In this document: one piece after another, positions 1 through 12,338 of the stretch
Numbering within the stretch: position 1 is the stretch's first letter
Layout: every line of letters begins with the position of its first letter
Origin: Pedobacter sp. MC2016-14
Lineage (GTDB): Bacteria > Bacteroidota > Bacteroidia > Sphingobacteriales > Sphingobacteriaceae
DNA: 64,000 nucleotides
Assembly (NCBI RefSeq): GCF_020991475.1
Contig: NZ_JAJMPA010000002.1
Location: 620,001-684,000 of the forward strand
Direction of reading: 5' to 3'
The notes under the pieces: model-generated
Seen by the model: only the letters and a program-made list of their open reading frames with translations
The model's database searches: none
What the model was told of the DNA's origin: nothing
Made by a program: the position numbers and the translations under genes

Positions 1-324
1 CAAATTGAAGATAATAAGCAGTTATAAGTGGTTAAAATACGATGATTTGCTTGTTTTCTTTTCACTAATTTTATATCTGTGCACCTGACCTCAGCAATTG
101 GCCATAATAATGAGGTTCAGATCCATAGAATACATCAAAATAAATAGAATATCAACCAAACCAATTTAAATGAAGAAATTTTACAACCAAAATCAAATTC
201 AAAGAGAAATATTAAATATTTCCAGGGTCGACGAGCGATGTACTGTCGGTCATCTAAAAATGAATTAAAAATAGTTGACAAAAGGGAGTGTTTTCTCCAC
301 TTAAATTCAAAACCAAACAAATTT
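1..324. other. Non-coding left edge and upstream region of the first gene
   Basis: I see no supportable gene here. An imperfect inverted repeat is present, with CTGACCTCA at 85-93 and TGAGGTTCAG at 111-120. It has no T-run after it, so it is not a convincing intrinsic terminator. The stretch is AT-rich and probably carries the promoter and 5' untranslated region of the IPT/NHL gene. An open frame begins at 238 but reads through this leader without a plausible signal sequence. Confidence 0.4.
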
Positions 325-1641
325 ATGAATACTTATTTACTAACTAGTTCCCGAAAAAAAGGCCTGAGGCAGCTACTGCTGCTGGCGGTGGTGATCGTCT
401 CCATTTTTTCGTGTAAAAACGATGAAGCAACCGTTGAACCGACTACTTTCGATCCAAATTTACCTGTACAGGTCACAACGTTTCTGCCCGATTCTGGCGG
501 GATCCGAACAAAATTTATCATTAAGGGTTCGAACTTTGGAACGGACAAATCGAAAGTAAAGGTTTTCTTTACAGATGCTGAAAAAGACAGACCGGCGACT
601 ATAATAAGTTTAAACAATGAAACTATTTATTGTCTGGTACCTAAAGAACTTGGAGGCTACAATTCGGTAAAGGTAACTGTGGAAACAAAAAACGGAAGCA
701 TCTCTAAAAAATTCTTATACATCGTTGCGCAGAGTGTATCCAATGTAGTGGGCTTGAGTGGCGCAGATGCCTATGTAAACGGGTCCTTATCCGATGCCAG
801 AATGCAAAGGACATTTGGTCTGGCGGCATTGGGTAACGACGAGTTGATCTCTTTTGAATCCCTGTCTAGTGTAGTGCGGTATATTTCCGTAAACGACAAC
901 AAGGTTTCTACACTACAAACCAGCTTTGATGGAACCCATCCGGCCATAAATGCGGCAAGGACGAGAATTTATTCTATTGGAAAAAACGTTCCTCATAAGG
1001 TCTATTTTTACGATAAAAGCAGCCTTTGGCAGCCTCAAATTCTTGCTGCTCAGATTCCAGGCTCAACCAATTTTATCTGGGCTGCTGCGCTTGACGAAAC
1101 CGAAGAGTGGTTATACTTTAGGGATAAGGATGGTAAATTTGGTCGTTTACAAATTGCCAATCCAACCAATGTTCAGATTTTAAACCCTACTTGCGGTCCT
1201 GTTGGGAATACAGATTATACCTATATGATTTACAGTAAAATAGATCAATGTTTTTTCATTAGTGTGCAAGGAGTCAACGGAATTTACAAAGTGAGCAAAG
1301 ATGGGCTAACGGTAACGGAATATGCCGGTTTTAACGGATTGGCTACAATTGATGGATCAAGGCGTACACAAGCAGCGTTTAGGGGCCCTGCAGGAATGTG
1401 CCTGGATGCTGAAGGGAACATCTATGTTGCGGAAGCAAATGCTTATGTCATCCGGAAAATTAACCGTAACACTGAATATGTCTCTACGATAGCCGGAATG
1501 GTTTTGGCTGAAGGCGGACTTAACGGAGCACCACTCGCTTCTAAATTTAGCTATCCTTACTGTCTGGCTTCAGATCCAAATGACGTTATATTTATTGGAG
1601 AGAGCTGGGGACGTACCATTCGAAAGTTGGCTATTGAGTAA
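325..1641 (+). CDS. IPT/TIG and NHL-repeat surface lipoprotein
   Basis: Predicted outer-surface lipoprotein of 438 aa. The ATG at 325 is chosen over an in-frame start at 238 because it gives a proper type II signal: a basic N-terminus, a Leu/Val-rich core and a lipobox ending at Cys30. Residues about 45-130 look like an IPT/TIG immunoglobulin-like fold (opening with PVQVTTFLPDSGG). The rest resembles an NHL-type beta-propeller, with repeats such as GPAGMCLDAEGNIYVAEA and SYPYCLASDPNDVIFIGE. Proteins of this architecture commonly precede susC in Bacteroidota glycan loci and are assumed to help bind glycan at the surface. No catalytic motif is visible. Its place 137 nt before susC fits a role in the same locus. 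Confidence 0.8.
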   Translation: MNTYLLTSSRKKGLRQLLLLAVVIVSIFSCKNDEATVEPTTFDPNLPVQVTTFLPDSGGIRTKFIIKGSNFGTDKSKVKVFFTDAEKDRPATIISLNNETIYCLVPKELGGYNSVKVTVETKNGSISKKFLYIVAQSVSNVVGLSGADAYVNGSLSDARMQRTFGLAALGNDELISFESLSSVVRYISVNDNKVSTLQTSFDGTHPAINAARTRIYSIGKNVPHKVYFYDKSSLWQPQILAAQIPGSTNFIWAAALDETEEWLYFRDKDGKFGRLQIANPTNVQILNPTCGPVGNTDYTYMIYSKIDQCFFISVQGVNGIYKVSKDGLTVTEYAGFNGLATIDGSRRTQAAFRGPAGMCLDAEGNIYVAEANAYVIRKINRNTEYVSTIAGMVLAEGGLNGAPLASKFSYPYCLASDPNDVIFIGESWGRTIRKLAIE

Positions 1642-1695
1642 TGTGTTATTGGGTACTTTATTGAGGTTTTTAAAAAGTTAAGCATACTAGAATTT

Positions 1696-1777
1696 ATGAA
1701 ACCATCATGATTTTTTGAACCCGCAGTGGGAATAAATCTGATAGCTTCATCACTGATAAAAAACAAATTATAAGCAG
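1696..1777 (+). promoter_or_regulatory. Conserved mRNA leader, copy 1 (in front of susC)
   Basis: This stretch of about 82 nt directly abuts the susC ATG. It is closely similar to 59312-59395 in front of the porin gene of the kdp cluster. Both copies start with the same 20 nt (ATGAAACCATCATGATTTTT). Both share an identical 24-nt block, here 1730-1753 and centred on GATAGCTTCATCA, and both end in an A-rich stretch plus CAGATGAAAAA. Each contains a four-codon mini-ORF (ATG AAA CCA TCA TGA, MKPS). A small TGAT/ATCA hairpin can be drawn in both. The family is not one I can name. A regulatory leader for outer-membrane protein genes is the simplest reading. Confidence 0.6.
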
Positions 1778-4700
1778 ATGAAAAAAATATTATATCTGGT
1801 TCTGATGTATTTCTTTACCATGGCCAATGCTACGCTCTATGCGCAGGATGCCGGTAAATTGACTATTGCAGGACAATTAATGGATGAACAAGGTAAGGAG
1901 TTGATTGGGGTATCAATTTTTGTAAAAGGGAATACGAAGATCGGAACTTCCTCGGATTCGGATGGAAGGTTTCGTTTGGCGAATATCCCTAAGGGAAGCA
2001 CGCTTATTTTTAGCTTTATCGGATTTGAAAGCTTTGAGTTGATTGTAAATGAATCCAAGGAAAAAGTAAAAGTGGTTTTAAAAGATAAGGTGGGTGATTT
2101 TGAAGAAGTTCAGGTGGTGGGTTTGGGAACCCAACGTAAAGTAACCACTACAGGTGCCATTAGCACCATCAATGTAAAGGATTTGCAGGTTCCGGCAACT
2201 TCCTTAAGTAATATGCTTGGCGGAAGGGTGCCCGGGATCATAGCGGTGCAACGGAGTGGTGAGCCAGGAAGTAACTTTTCTGAATTTTGGGTTCGTGGGA
2301 TCAGTACCTTCGGGGCAAGTTCATCTGCACTGATTTTGATTGATGGGGTAGAAGGTAACCTGAACAACATTGATCCATCAGATATCGAAAGTTTCTCTGT
2401 GTTAAAAGATGCTTCTGCTACGGCCGTATATGGTTTGCGTGGCGCAAATGGTGTAGTCGTGGTGACCACAAAAAGAGGTAAGGCAGGTGATATCAAGGTA
2501 AATTTTAAAGCTAACTCAACCTACACTAAATCGGCCCGTATGCCAGAATATGTAGAGGCTTATGATTATGCTACACTTGCCAATGAAGCGAGGGTTGGGA
2601 GGGGGCAAGTTCCTTTATACAGTCCTGTAGAAATGGAAATATTTAAAAACAACCTGGACCCAGACCTGTATCCCAACACCAACTGGAGAGACGTCATTTT
2701 AAAAGACCATACGCAGTACACGCAATACAATTTAAATATTTCGGGTGGGGGCACCAATGCTCGTTATTTTATGAGTCTCGGATATTTGAACCAAGGTGGG
2801 ATTTTTAAACAGGATAAAAGCGTAGATGCATACGATGTAAATACCAATTACAAGAAATACAACTTTAGGGCAAACGTTGATGTAGATTTGACAAAAACTA
2901 CTAAATTGGCTTTAAATATGGACGACGCCATTGGTCTTCAGAATTCTCCTGCCTATGGTACCGACAATCTTTTTTTATGGACCTCTCAAGCTAACATTAC
3001 ACCAGTTAGTATTCCTGTAAAATACTCCAATGGGCAGATTGCTGGTTTTGGTATTGGCGGGACATCACTTTCTCCTTATTACTTGTTAAATTATACTGGT
3101 TTTAGAAAAAGCAACACCAATACGGTAAATGCCAAATTGAGCCTGGAGCAGGATTTAAATGCGGTAACCAAAGGTTTAACAGCCAGAGGTTTGTTTTCCT
3201 GGACTTATACTGGAAATAATGGCTCAGCCCGTCCTAAATTGGGTGCAGAAGTTTTTCAAGCTCCAGTAGTAAACCCGAGAGCAAATGACGGAAAATTGAT
3301 TACAGTACGTACGGTGTCAGAGATTGCTCCCACTTATTCGAATACGGCATTAATTACACGCCAGATGTATATGGAAGCTCAGGTAAATTACAACCGTTCT
3401 TTTAATGCAATTCACAACGTTACAGGACTTATTCATGCCTATCGTCAGGAAGATGTTACCTCTGATATTAATGCATACGAGAGCCTTTACATGAGTATTA
3501 TCCCGCTTAGAACTCAGGCCTTCTCTGCAAGGGGTACCTATTCCCTTAAAGATACCTATTTGTTTGAGGCAAACGTTGGCTATTCAGGTTCAGAGAATTT
3601 TAAACCGGGCGAGCAATATGGTATTTTTCCCGCCTTATCTGCTGGTTGGATTCCAACACAATACGAATGGTTAAAAGAGCACCTTAAATTTGTAGATTAC
3701 CTTAAAATCCGTGGTTCATGGGGTAAAGTGGGGAATGCAAAAGTGGTGAACGGAGCCGGTAAATTGGTGCGCTTTCCTTATCAAACCATCTTTGCGCTAG
3801 GTAGTAACGATTGGGGAGGAACACTCATTGAAAGTAAGGTAGGAACAAACGGGTTAAAATGGCAAACCTCAACCAAATACGATTTAGGGGTGGATGTAAA
3901 ATTATTCAAAAGTAAAATTGATATGACTGTTGATGGTTTCTTAACAGATGCGAAAGACATTTATCAGCAAAGGGTAACTATTCCGGATGAAGTAGGGGCT
4001 GCTCAGGCACCCTGGCTTAACGTTGGTTCCATGAGGAGCTGGGGGATGGATGGTAACGTAACCTATTTTGAAAACCTGACTCAGGATTTGTCTTTAACCC
4101 TAAAAGCGAACTTCACATTTTCTAGAAATAAAGTTACCCATTGGGAACAAAGTGGTGTGAATTACCCATATCAATCTTTTACAGACGTACCTTATGGTGT
4201 GCAACGAGGCCTAATTGCTTTGGGTTTGTTTAAAGATAAGGCCGATATTGCCAACAGTCCTACACAGACTTTTATGGCCAATTATTTACCAGGTGATATC
4301 AAATACAAGGATGTAAACGGTGATGGTGTAGTCAATGCAGATGATGCCGTTCCGCTAAATCTCTCTAACGTGCCACGGGTGATATATGGTTTTGCTACGG
4401 TAGTAAACTGGAAAAAATGGACATTTAATATGTTCTTTACCGGACAAGATCAGGTTTCTTACTTTCTCGGAGGTTCGGGCTATTATCCCTTTGCAGGAGA
4501 ATCGACAGGGAATTTGTTGAGTATTGTTGCCAATCCAAACAACCGTTGGATTCCAGCTACGGTTTCGGGAACTACTGCTACCGAAAATCCAGACGCACGT
4601 TTTCCAAGATTGACCTATGGGGCCAACAACAACAACAACCAGGCCTCTACATTCTGGATGGCAGATGCCTCCTTTCTGCGCTTAAAAAATGTGGAAGTCG

Positions 4701-4885
4701 CCTATAAACTGGAAAATAACTTTTTGAAACGTTATGGAATCTCGTCAGCAACATTTAGCCTTGTTGGAGATAACCTGAAAGTTTGGGATAAGGTTAAACT
4801 TTGGGATCCGGAGCAGGCCTCAAACAACGGGGCAGTATATCCGCTTCAAAGAATGTACACCTTACAAATGTTTGTTTCCTTTTAA
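1778..4885 (+). CDS. SusC/RagA-type TonB-dependent outer-membrane transporter
   Basis: Outer-membrane, TonB-energised oligosaccharide importer of 1035 aa. The signal peptide ends near TLYAQ (residue 23). A carboxypeptidase-D-regulatory-like domain follows (about 26-105). The plug then contains the hallmark LIDGVEGNLNNIDPSDIES and the Gly/Val-rich GVVVVTTKRGK segment near 210-235. The remainder is a 22-strand barrel ending in aromatic residues (MFVSF). No STN domain precedes the carboxypeptidase-like domain, so direct signalling to an anti-sigma factor is not expected. susD starts 11 nt downstream. It is preceded by the conserved leader at 1696-1777. The substrate cannot be read from sequence. 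The downstream enzymes point to a galactose-, arabinose- and rhamnogalacturonan-containing plant glycan. Confidence 0.96.
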   Translation: MKKILYLVLMYFFTMANATLYAQDAGKLTIAGQLMDEQGKELIGVSIFVKGNTKIGTSSDSDGRFRLANIPKGSTLIFSFIGFESFELIVNESKEKVKVVLKDKVGDFEEVQVVGLGTQRKVTTTGAISTINVKDLQVPATSLSNMLGGRVPGIIAVQRSGEPGSNFSEFWVRGISTFGASSSALILIDGVEGNLNNIDPSDIESFSVLKDASATAVYGLRGANGVVVVTTKRGKAGDIKVNFKANSTYTKSARMPEYVEAYDYATLANEARVGRGQVPLYSPVEMEIFKNNLDPDLYPNTNWRDVILKDHTQYTQYNLNISGGGTNARYFMSLGYLNQGGIFKQDKSVDAYDVNTNYKKYNFRANVDVDLTKTTKLALNMDDAIGLQNSPAYGTDNLFLWTSQANITPVSIPVKYSNGQIAGFGIGGTSLSPYYLLNYTGFRKSNTNTVNAKLSLEQDLNAVTKGLTARGLFSWTYTGNNGSARPKLGAEVFQAPVVNPRANDGKLITVRTVSEIAPTYSNTALITRQMYMEAQVNYNRSFNAIHNVTGLIHAYRQEDVTSDINAYESLYMSIIPLRTQAFSARGTYSLKDTYLFEANVGYSGSENFKPGEQYGIFPALSAGWIPTQYEWLKEHLKFVDYLKIRGSWGKVGNAKVVNGAGKLVRFPYQTIFALGSNDWGGTLIESKVGTNGLKWQTSTKYDLGVDVKLFKSKIDMTVDGFLTDAKDIYQQRVTIPDEVGAAQAPWLNVGSMRSWGMDGNVTYFENLTQDLSLTLKANFTFSRNKVTHWEQSGVNYPYQSFTDVPYGVQRGLIALGLFKDKADIANSPTQTFMANYLPGDIKYKDVNGDGVVNADDAVPLNLSNVPRVIYGFATVVNWKKWTFNMFFTGQDQVSYFLGGSGYYPFAGESTGNLLSIVANPNNRWIPATVSGTTATENPDARFPRLTYGANNNNNQASTFWMADASFLRLKNVEVAYKLENNFLKRYGISSATFSLVGDNLKVWDKVKLWDPEQASNNGAVYPLQRMYTLQMFVSF

Positions 4886-4896
4886 AAAACTTAATC

Positions 4897-6882
4897 ATGA
4901 ATAAAAGACTTAAAATAGCATTCGCAGTTCTTATTTCTGGTGCAATTTGTACAGGGTTAAGTTCCTGCAAAAAAGATTACCTGAACGTGGATGAATATCT
5001 ATACGATATGACGCAAGTGGATAGTGTGTTTTCTAACCAAGATAAATTACGGACCTATATCAATGGAATTGCTTCTTATCTTCCGGATGAGGAAAAGTTG
5101 TGGAGCAATTCATGGTCACCCTATCAACAGGCAACCGATGAAAATTTTACCTCATGGAACGATGGAAGTCATGCAGGTATAAAATTGATGTTGAACGAGA
5201 TTACACCATTCGCCGCCAATACCTATTTCAACAATTATGCAAACTGGTATAAGGGCATTCGTAAAGCGAATACCGTCATTGCCAGGATTGAGGAGGCAAA
5301 GGGTTTATCCGTTACCACTAAACGACAGTACCTTGGCGAGATGTATTATTTAAAAGGGTATTTTTTGTATCTGCTGGTTCAGCAATACGGCCCGGCCGTA
5401 ATCCCTTCGGACGACGTGTTGGATTTGAATGATGATGGAGAAACATTGTCCCAGGAACGCAGCAGTTATGACGATTGCGTAGCTTATATCGCTAAAAACA
5501 TGGAGTTGGCTGTGGGCTACTTACAGCCCAATCAAGAAGCCTTAAACGACATTTATCGCCCAACCTCAGGTGCTGCTATGGCAGTAATGTCTAGGGTTTT
5601 ACTTGTGGCTGCAAGTCCGCAATTCAACGGAAATCCATCTTATGCAAACTGGACACGAAAAGATGGTTCGCTTTTTATCTCCAACGTGTATGACAATACC
5701 AAATGGGGTAAAGCTGCTGCTGCCGCTAAGCGGGTGATGGAAACCGGCTTGTACGAATTGTTTACCTATCCAAAAGGTGCAGATATGGATCCTTTGGCAC
5801 CCAATGTGCCAACAGAAAACTACCCGAATGGCGCAGGGGGCATTGATCCTTACCGGAGTTATAAGTATAGTTTTATTGGAGAGGTTCCGGCGAACAGCAA
5901 TCGCGAAGTGATCTGGTGTACCAATGTAAATCCCACTGGAAGTGGTTCTTCGCTAAACCTATCTACGATGTCTTTTCTAGGTGGCTGGAATGGATTGAAC
6001 CTGACACAGGACCTGGTAGATTCTTACAGAATGAAAGACGGAAACAGTATTACAAATTCGAGTACAACCTATCCCTATCCCAGTACTGCTGAATCCTCGC
6101 TTTCTATTCCTGCGGCGAAAACAGTTTCAGATGTACAATTAACGGCAAATACGTCAAGAATGTACAACAATAGGGAGGCGCGTTTTTATGCGACCATAGG
6201 CTTTAACCATTCGTATTGGAAGGGCACTTCGTATACCGGATCAGGAGCTTATACGAATCTTGAAGTTACCTATTATTCAAACGGAAATGCAGTGCCTAAT
6301 GTGAACCAGGTAAATGATTATAACCATACGGGATACACCTGTATCAAGTACAATCACCATACGGATAATATGCAAGCAGCGGGGGCAATCAGGGCTAAAA
6401 CTTTTCCCATCTTCAGGTATGCGGAGATTCTTTTGAATTATGCAGAAGCCCTGAATGAAATGACCGGAAGTTATACTGATCCAACGACAGGAATTACCGT
6501 AAGCAGAAATTTAACGGAAATTCAAAGTGCCTTTAACCGGGTGCGTTTCCGGGCCGGTTTACCGGGACTTTCTGCTGCAGAGCTGGCAAGTCCGGCAACG
6601 ATAAGGGAGGCGATCAAATTGGAACGTAAAATTGAATTTGCCTGTGAAGGCCGCCGTTACCACGATTTAAGAAGATGGATGGATGCACCGGATGCCATGA
6701 CCAAACCAGTGGTGGGAATGAACATCAAGGCTTCCAGTGGACAGAAAGATTTGTTTTACACAAGGACCATTTTGGTGGAGGAGTTGACAAAGAGGAATTG
6801 GAGCTTTAAAATGTATTTCTGGCCTATACCGCAGGTTTCTATGAATAAAAACTCCAAACTGGTACAAAATCCAAGCTGGTAG
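4897..6882 (+). CDS. SusD/RagB-type surface glycan-binding lipoprotein
   Basis: Surface lipoprotein of 661 aa that pairs with the SusC barrel as a lid and binds glycan. The ATG at 4897 is used, 11 nt after the susC stop. An in-frame start at 4801 would overlap susC and lose the signal peptide. The lipobox is GLSSC with lipidated Cys24, followed by KKDYL, typical of surface export in this phylum. The C-terminal part has the RagB/SusD hallmark FACEGRRYHDLRRW near residues 580-595 and ends with the usual IPQVSMNKNSKLVQNPSW. The helical (TPR-like) N-terminal half contains YYLKGYFLYLLVQQYGPAVI. It belongs to the same transcription unit as susC. Confidence 0.95.
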   Translation: MNKRLKIAFAVLISGAICTGLSSCKKDYLNVDEYLYDMTQVDSVFSNQDKLRTYINGIASYLPDEEKLWSNSWSPYQQATDENFTSWNDGSHAGIKLMLNEITPFAANTYFNNYANWYKGIRKANTVIARIEEAKGLSVTTKRQYLGEMYYLKGYFLYLLVQQYGPAVIPSDDVLDLNDDGETLSQERSSYDDCVAYIAKNMELAVGYLQPNQEALNDIYRPTSGAAMAVMSRVLLVAASPQFNGNPSYANWTRKDGSLFISNVYDNTKWGKAAAAAKRVMETGLYELFTYPKGADMDPLAPNVPTENYPNGAGGIDPYRSYKYSFIGEVPANSNREVIWCTNVNPTGSGSSLNLSTMSFLGGWNGLNLTQDLVDSYRMKDGNSITNSSTTYPYPSTAESSLSIPAAKTVSDVQLTANTSRMYNNREARFYATIGFNHSYWKGTSYTGSGAYTNLEVTYYSNGNAVPNVNQVNDYNHTGYTCIKYNHHTDNMQAAGAIRAKTFPIFRYAEILLNYAEALNEMTGSYTDPTTGITVSRNLTEIQSAFNRVRFRAGLPGLSAAELASPATIREAIKLERKIEFACEGRRYHDLRRWMDAPDAMTKPVVGMNIKASSGQKDLFYTRTILVEELTKRNWSFKMYFWPIPQVSMNKNSKLVQNPSW

Positions 6883-6926
6883 TTTCGAATAAAGAGTTTA
6901 TTTAATTGAATAAAATATTGATACTA

Positions 6927-7841
6927 ATGAAAAAATTAAATTTTATACTATGCTCGTTTACATCCATTGTTGTGCTTTTAGGTGGCTGTAAAAAAAAGGA
7001 TGAGCCATTGGATCGGGAGCAGTACATTAAACAGGTATACCTTGTTGGCGCCAACCGGACGAATAATGAAGGTAGGGCTATTGTTAAACTGAATTATGCA
7101 AATGGGGCGGACGCAGAATCTTCCTTCAATTTATCGGTCGCTGTTGGTGGAAGCTTAAATGTAGACAGGGACGTTACCGCTACGGTAGCTGATGCTGGTA
7201 TTGCGCAAATTACCAATTACAACAACTTGTATTTGTTTAAACCTACTGATATTAAATATCAGCAATTGAGTGATGTTTTATACAGAATCCCGAATAAAGA
7301 TGTGATAATAAAGGCAAACGAGGTTTACGGAACAACGCCTGTATACATTAAAACAGCTAATTTAAATCCCGATTTATTGTATGCTTTTACGGTCAAAATA
7401 GCCAAAGTATCAGAGCCGGATTATGTAACAATCCGAAAAACTGACTCGGTACTGATGGTCTCTTTAACCCTGATTAATGCCTATTCGGATTATAGCTACA
7501 GCATTGTTGGACAGTATTATAACCTGAATACCCCGGCAGTTACTACGTCTTTATCTCTTCCAGTGAGACAATTAAAGGCTACCAGTTATAATACGGTACG
7601 CTTTTTTCATTTGAGTAATTCGGAAGATAATGCCAGCATAGTCCCTTACGGTGTAAAAATTCAGGTTGCGGCAGACAATACTTTAACCATTTCCTCAGCG
7701 GGTACCTTGGTGATTTCTGGAGGTGGAGGGACCTACAATCCAACGGCCAAAAAATTTGACATCTGGTACAATTATGTAGTTGCTGGTGTTACCTATCAAT
7801 TTAAGGGAACCTTAACTGCAAATCTACCTCTTGCAACGTAA
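6927..7841 (+). CDS. DUF1735-domain surface lipoprotein
   Basis: Lipoprotein of 304 aa with lipobox LLGGC (Cys21) followed by KKKDEP. The ATG at 6927 is preferred over a TTG at 6906 because it gives a clean signal. The N-terminal half resembles DUF1735 (residues about 40-160). The C-terminal half looks like the beta-rich lipocalin-like domain that often follows it, ending in a GGTYNPTAKKFDIWYNY segment. These proteins sit directly after SusD in many Bacteroidota loci and are treated as surface glycan-binding proteins; no enzyme activity is known. It is the last gene before the terminator at 7861, so the first transcript probably carries only transport and binding proteins. Confidence 0.8.
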   Translation: MKKLNFILCSFTSIVVLLGGCKKKDEPLDREQYIKQVYLVGANRTNNEGRAIVKLNYANGADAESSFNLSVAVGGSLNVDRDVTATVADAGIAQITNYNNLYLFKPTDIKYQQLSDVLYRIPNKDVIIKANEVYGTTPVYIKTANLNPDLLYAFTVKIAKVSEPDYVTIRKTDSVLMVSLTLINAYSDYSYSIVGQYYNLNTPAVTTSLSLPVRQLKATSYNTVRFFHLSNSEDNASIVPYGVKIQVAADNTLTISSAGTLVISGGGGTYNPTAKKFDIWYNYVVAGVTYQFKGTLTANLPLAT

Positions 7842-7860
7842 TCTATAGTGATAAAAAGAT

Positions 7861-7888
7861 GGTGCCAGATTAGATCTGGCACCTTTTT
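7861..7888 (+). terminator. Strong intrinsic terminator after the transport genes
   Basis: A perfect 10-bp stem (GGTGCCAGAT, loop TAG, ATCTGGCACC) is followed directly by five T. AAAAAGAT lies just upstream, so it could also work on the opposite strand. It lies 19 nt after the DUF1735 gene and separates transport and binding genes from the enzyme genes. Confidence 0.85.
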
Positions 7889-7913
7889 AAGGTATAATAG
7901 AAGCCTCCTAATC

Positions 7914-9146
7914 ATGAAAAAACTATTTATCTTTTTACTGGTACCTGCTTTGTTTTTATGGAGCTGCTCGAAATCTGAAGCTATAAAAGCGGATACTACA
8001 AAAACAGACCCAACGTTACCTGAAGCTCTGCCAACCGTTTCTACGTCAGCGGTCAGTTTAATTACAGCCAGTTCTGGTAAATCTGGTGGGGCCGTCTCTA
8101 ACGATGGTGGAACAACCGTTACCTCAAGGGGAATCTGTTATAGCCTTAAACCCAGTCCCACAAAAGCTGACCTCATTGCCATAACCAGCAATGTGACTAC
8201 TTCGGGCAGTTTTACAAGTCAGTTATCTTCCTTAACGCCATCAACAAAATACTATTTAAGGGCTTATGCCACCAACAAAGTTGGTACCGCTTATGGAGAA
8301 GAAGTGCAGTTTACAACGAATGAGGTTTTGAGTGCAACGTTTAGCATTATGCCCATGTTCATTATAGGATCTACTGCGGTAGCGGCAGATATAGCGGTAC
8401 TTACTGATGGAGGAGATGCCATAACTGAAAAAGGAGTTTGCTGGGGTACTTCAGTTAATCCAACCGTAAGCGACAGTAAACTAAAGCAAGCCGGTAATGG
8501 AACAGGCAAATTCAGAACCATGATTACGGGTTTAACGGAGAGAACAAACTACCACCTGCGGGCTTATACCATCAATAGATTTGGCATAAGTTACAGTGAA
8601 AATATTTCATTTAGAACCATTGCCAAGGGCAGGATTACCTATACATTCAATAAAGCGGCAGCTCCAACAGCAGTGCAGTTGGAAGCCTATGGTCGTTTAC
8701 AGATAGCGATAGACAGTGCCGTATGGTATTTAACGAATTTTACCTCCGCTACTAAGCACGTATACCTCAATTACGATCCCGGTGTTCTTACCGCAGATGC
8801 CAATAATGAAGGCTGGATGCGTTTCGGACCAAGCACAGGCGTACAAAATATCAGAACAATGCTGCATGAAATGAACCATACTTTAGGTACAGGTACATCG
8901 TCCTGGTGGTCAGGTAAGTTGTCGGCCGGGAAATATCAGGGTGCTAACGCAAATGCGATGTTAAAGAAAATTGACAACAGCGCTGTAGATGTGCAATTGA
9001 GTGGAGATTCGCAACATTGGTGGCCTTACGGACTGAATCAAAATGCTGAAGTTACTTCCAGTTGGGACTACGTTTATAATTGCCTCATTATTGAAGCAAT
9101 GAGGAAGGATGGATTGACCCAATACAGTGGCGGGTATACGCCTTAA
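7914..9146 (+). CDS. Lipoprotein with two FN3-like domains and a HExxH metallopeptidase-like domain
   Basis: Lipoprotein of 410 aa. The ATG at 7914 gives a signal with Cys18 (FLWSC). The in-frame start at 7848 lies inside the terminator and is rejected. Two fibronectin-III-like repeats are visible at about 40-140 and 142-240, each with the pattern GxCW/Y-(8-12)-xKxYLRAYATN. The C-terminal domain carries HEMNHTLGTGT (His318, Glu319, His322), the gluzincin/metzincin zinc helix followed by Gly. The usual third His five residues after the second Gly position is not present; His368 in SQHWWPYG is a candidate ligand. I infer a secreted metallopeptidase or a peptide- or glycan-binding relative. It opens the enzyme run, 45 nt before the GH2 gene. 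Confidence 0.65.
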   Translation: MKKLFIFLLVPALFLWSCSKSEAIKADTTKTDPTLPEALPTVSTSAVSLITASSGKSGGAVSNDGGTTVTSRGICYSLKPSPTKADLIAITSNVTTSGSFTSQLSSLTPSTKYYLRAYATNKVGTAYGEEVQFTTNEVLSATFSIMPMFIIGSTAVAADIAVLTDGGDAITEKGVCWGTSVNPTVSDSKLKQAGNGTGKFRTMITGLTERTNYHLRAYTINRFGISYSENISFRTIAKGRITYTFNKAAAPTAVQLEAYGRLQIAIDSAVWYLTNFTSATKHVYLNYDPGVLTADANNEGWMRFGPSTGVQNIRTMLHEMNHTLGTGTSSWWSGKLSAGKYQGANANAMLKKIDNSAVDVQLSGDSQHWWPYGLNQNAEVTSSWDYVYNCLIIEAMRKDGLTQYSGGYTP

Positions 9147-9184
9147 TTTGAAATTTTTAAATGCTTCAGTTTTTAAATCTATAA

Positions 9185-12316
<3,132 letters not shown>

Positions 12317-12338
12317 TTCATTAAGCCATTTAAATACT

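Noticed and set aside
238..324. Upstream in-frame start for the IPT/NHL gene
   Set aside because: It adds a hydrophilic 29-residue tail before a perfect lipoprotein signal, so the ATG at 325 is better.
7891..7900. TATAAT-like box after the terminator
   Set aside because: Bacteroidota promoters use TAnnTTTG, so a TATAAT match has little meaning here.
7848..7913. Upstream in-frame start for the FN3-metallopeptidase gene
   Set aside because: It reads through the terminator hairpin and destroys the lipoprotein signal.
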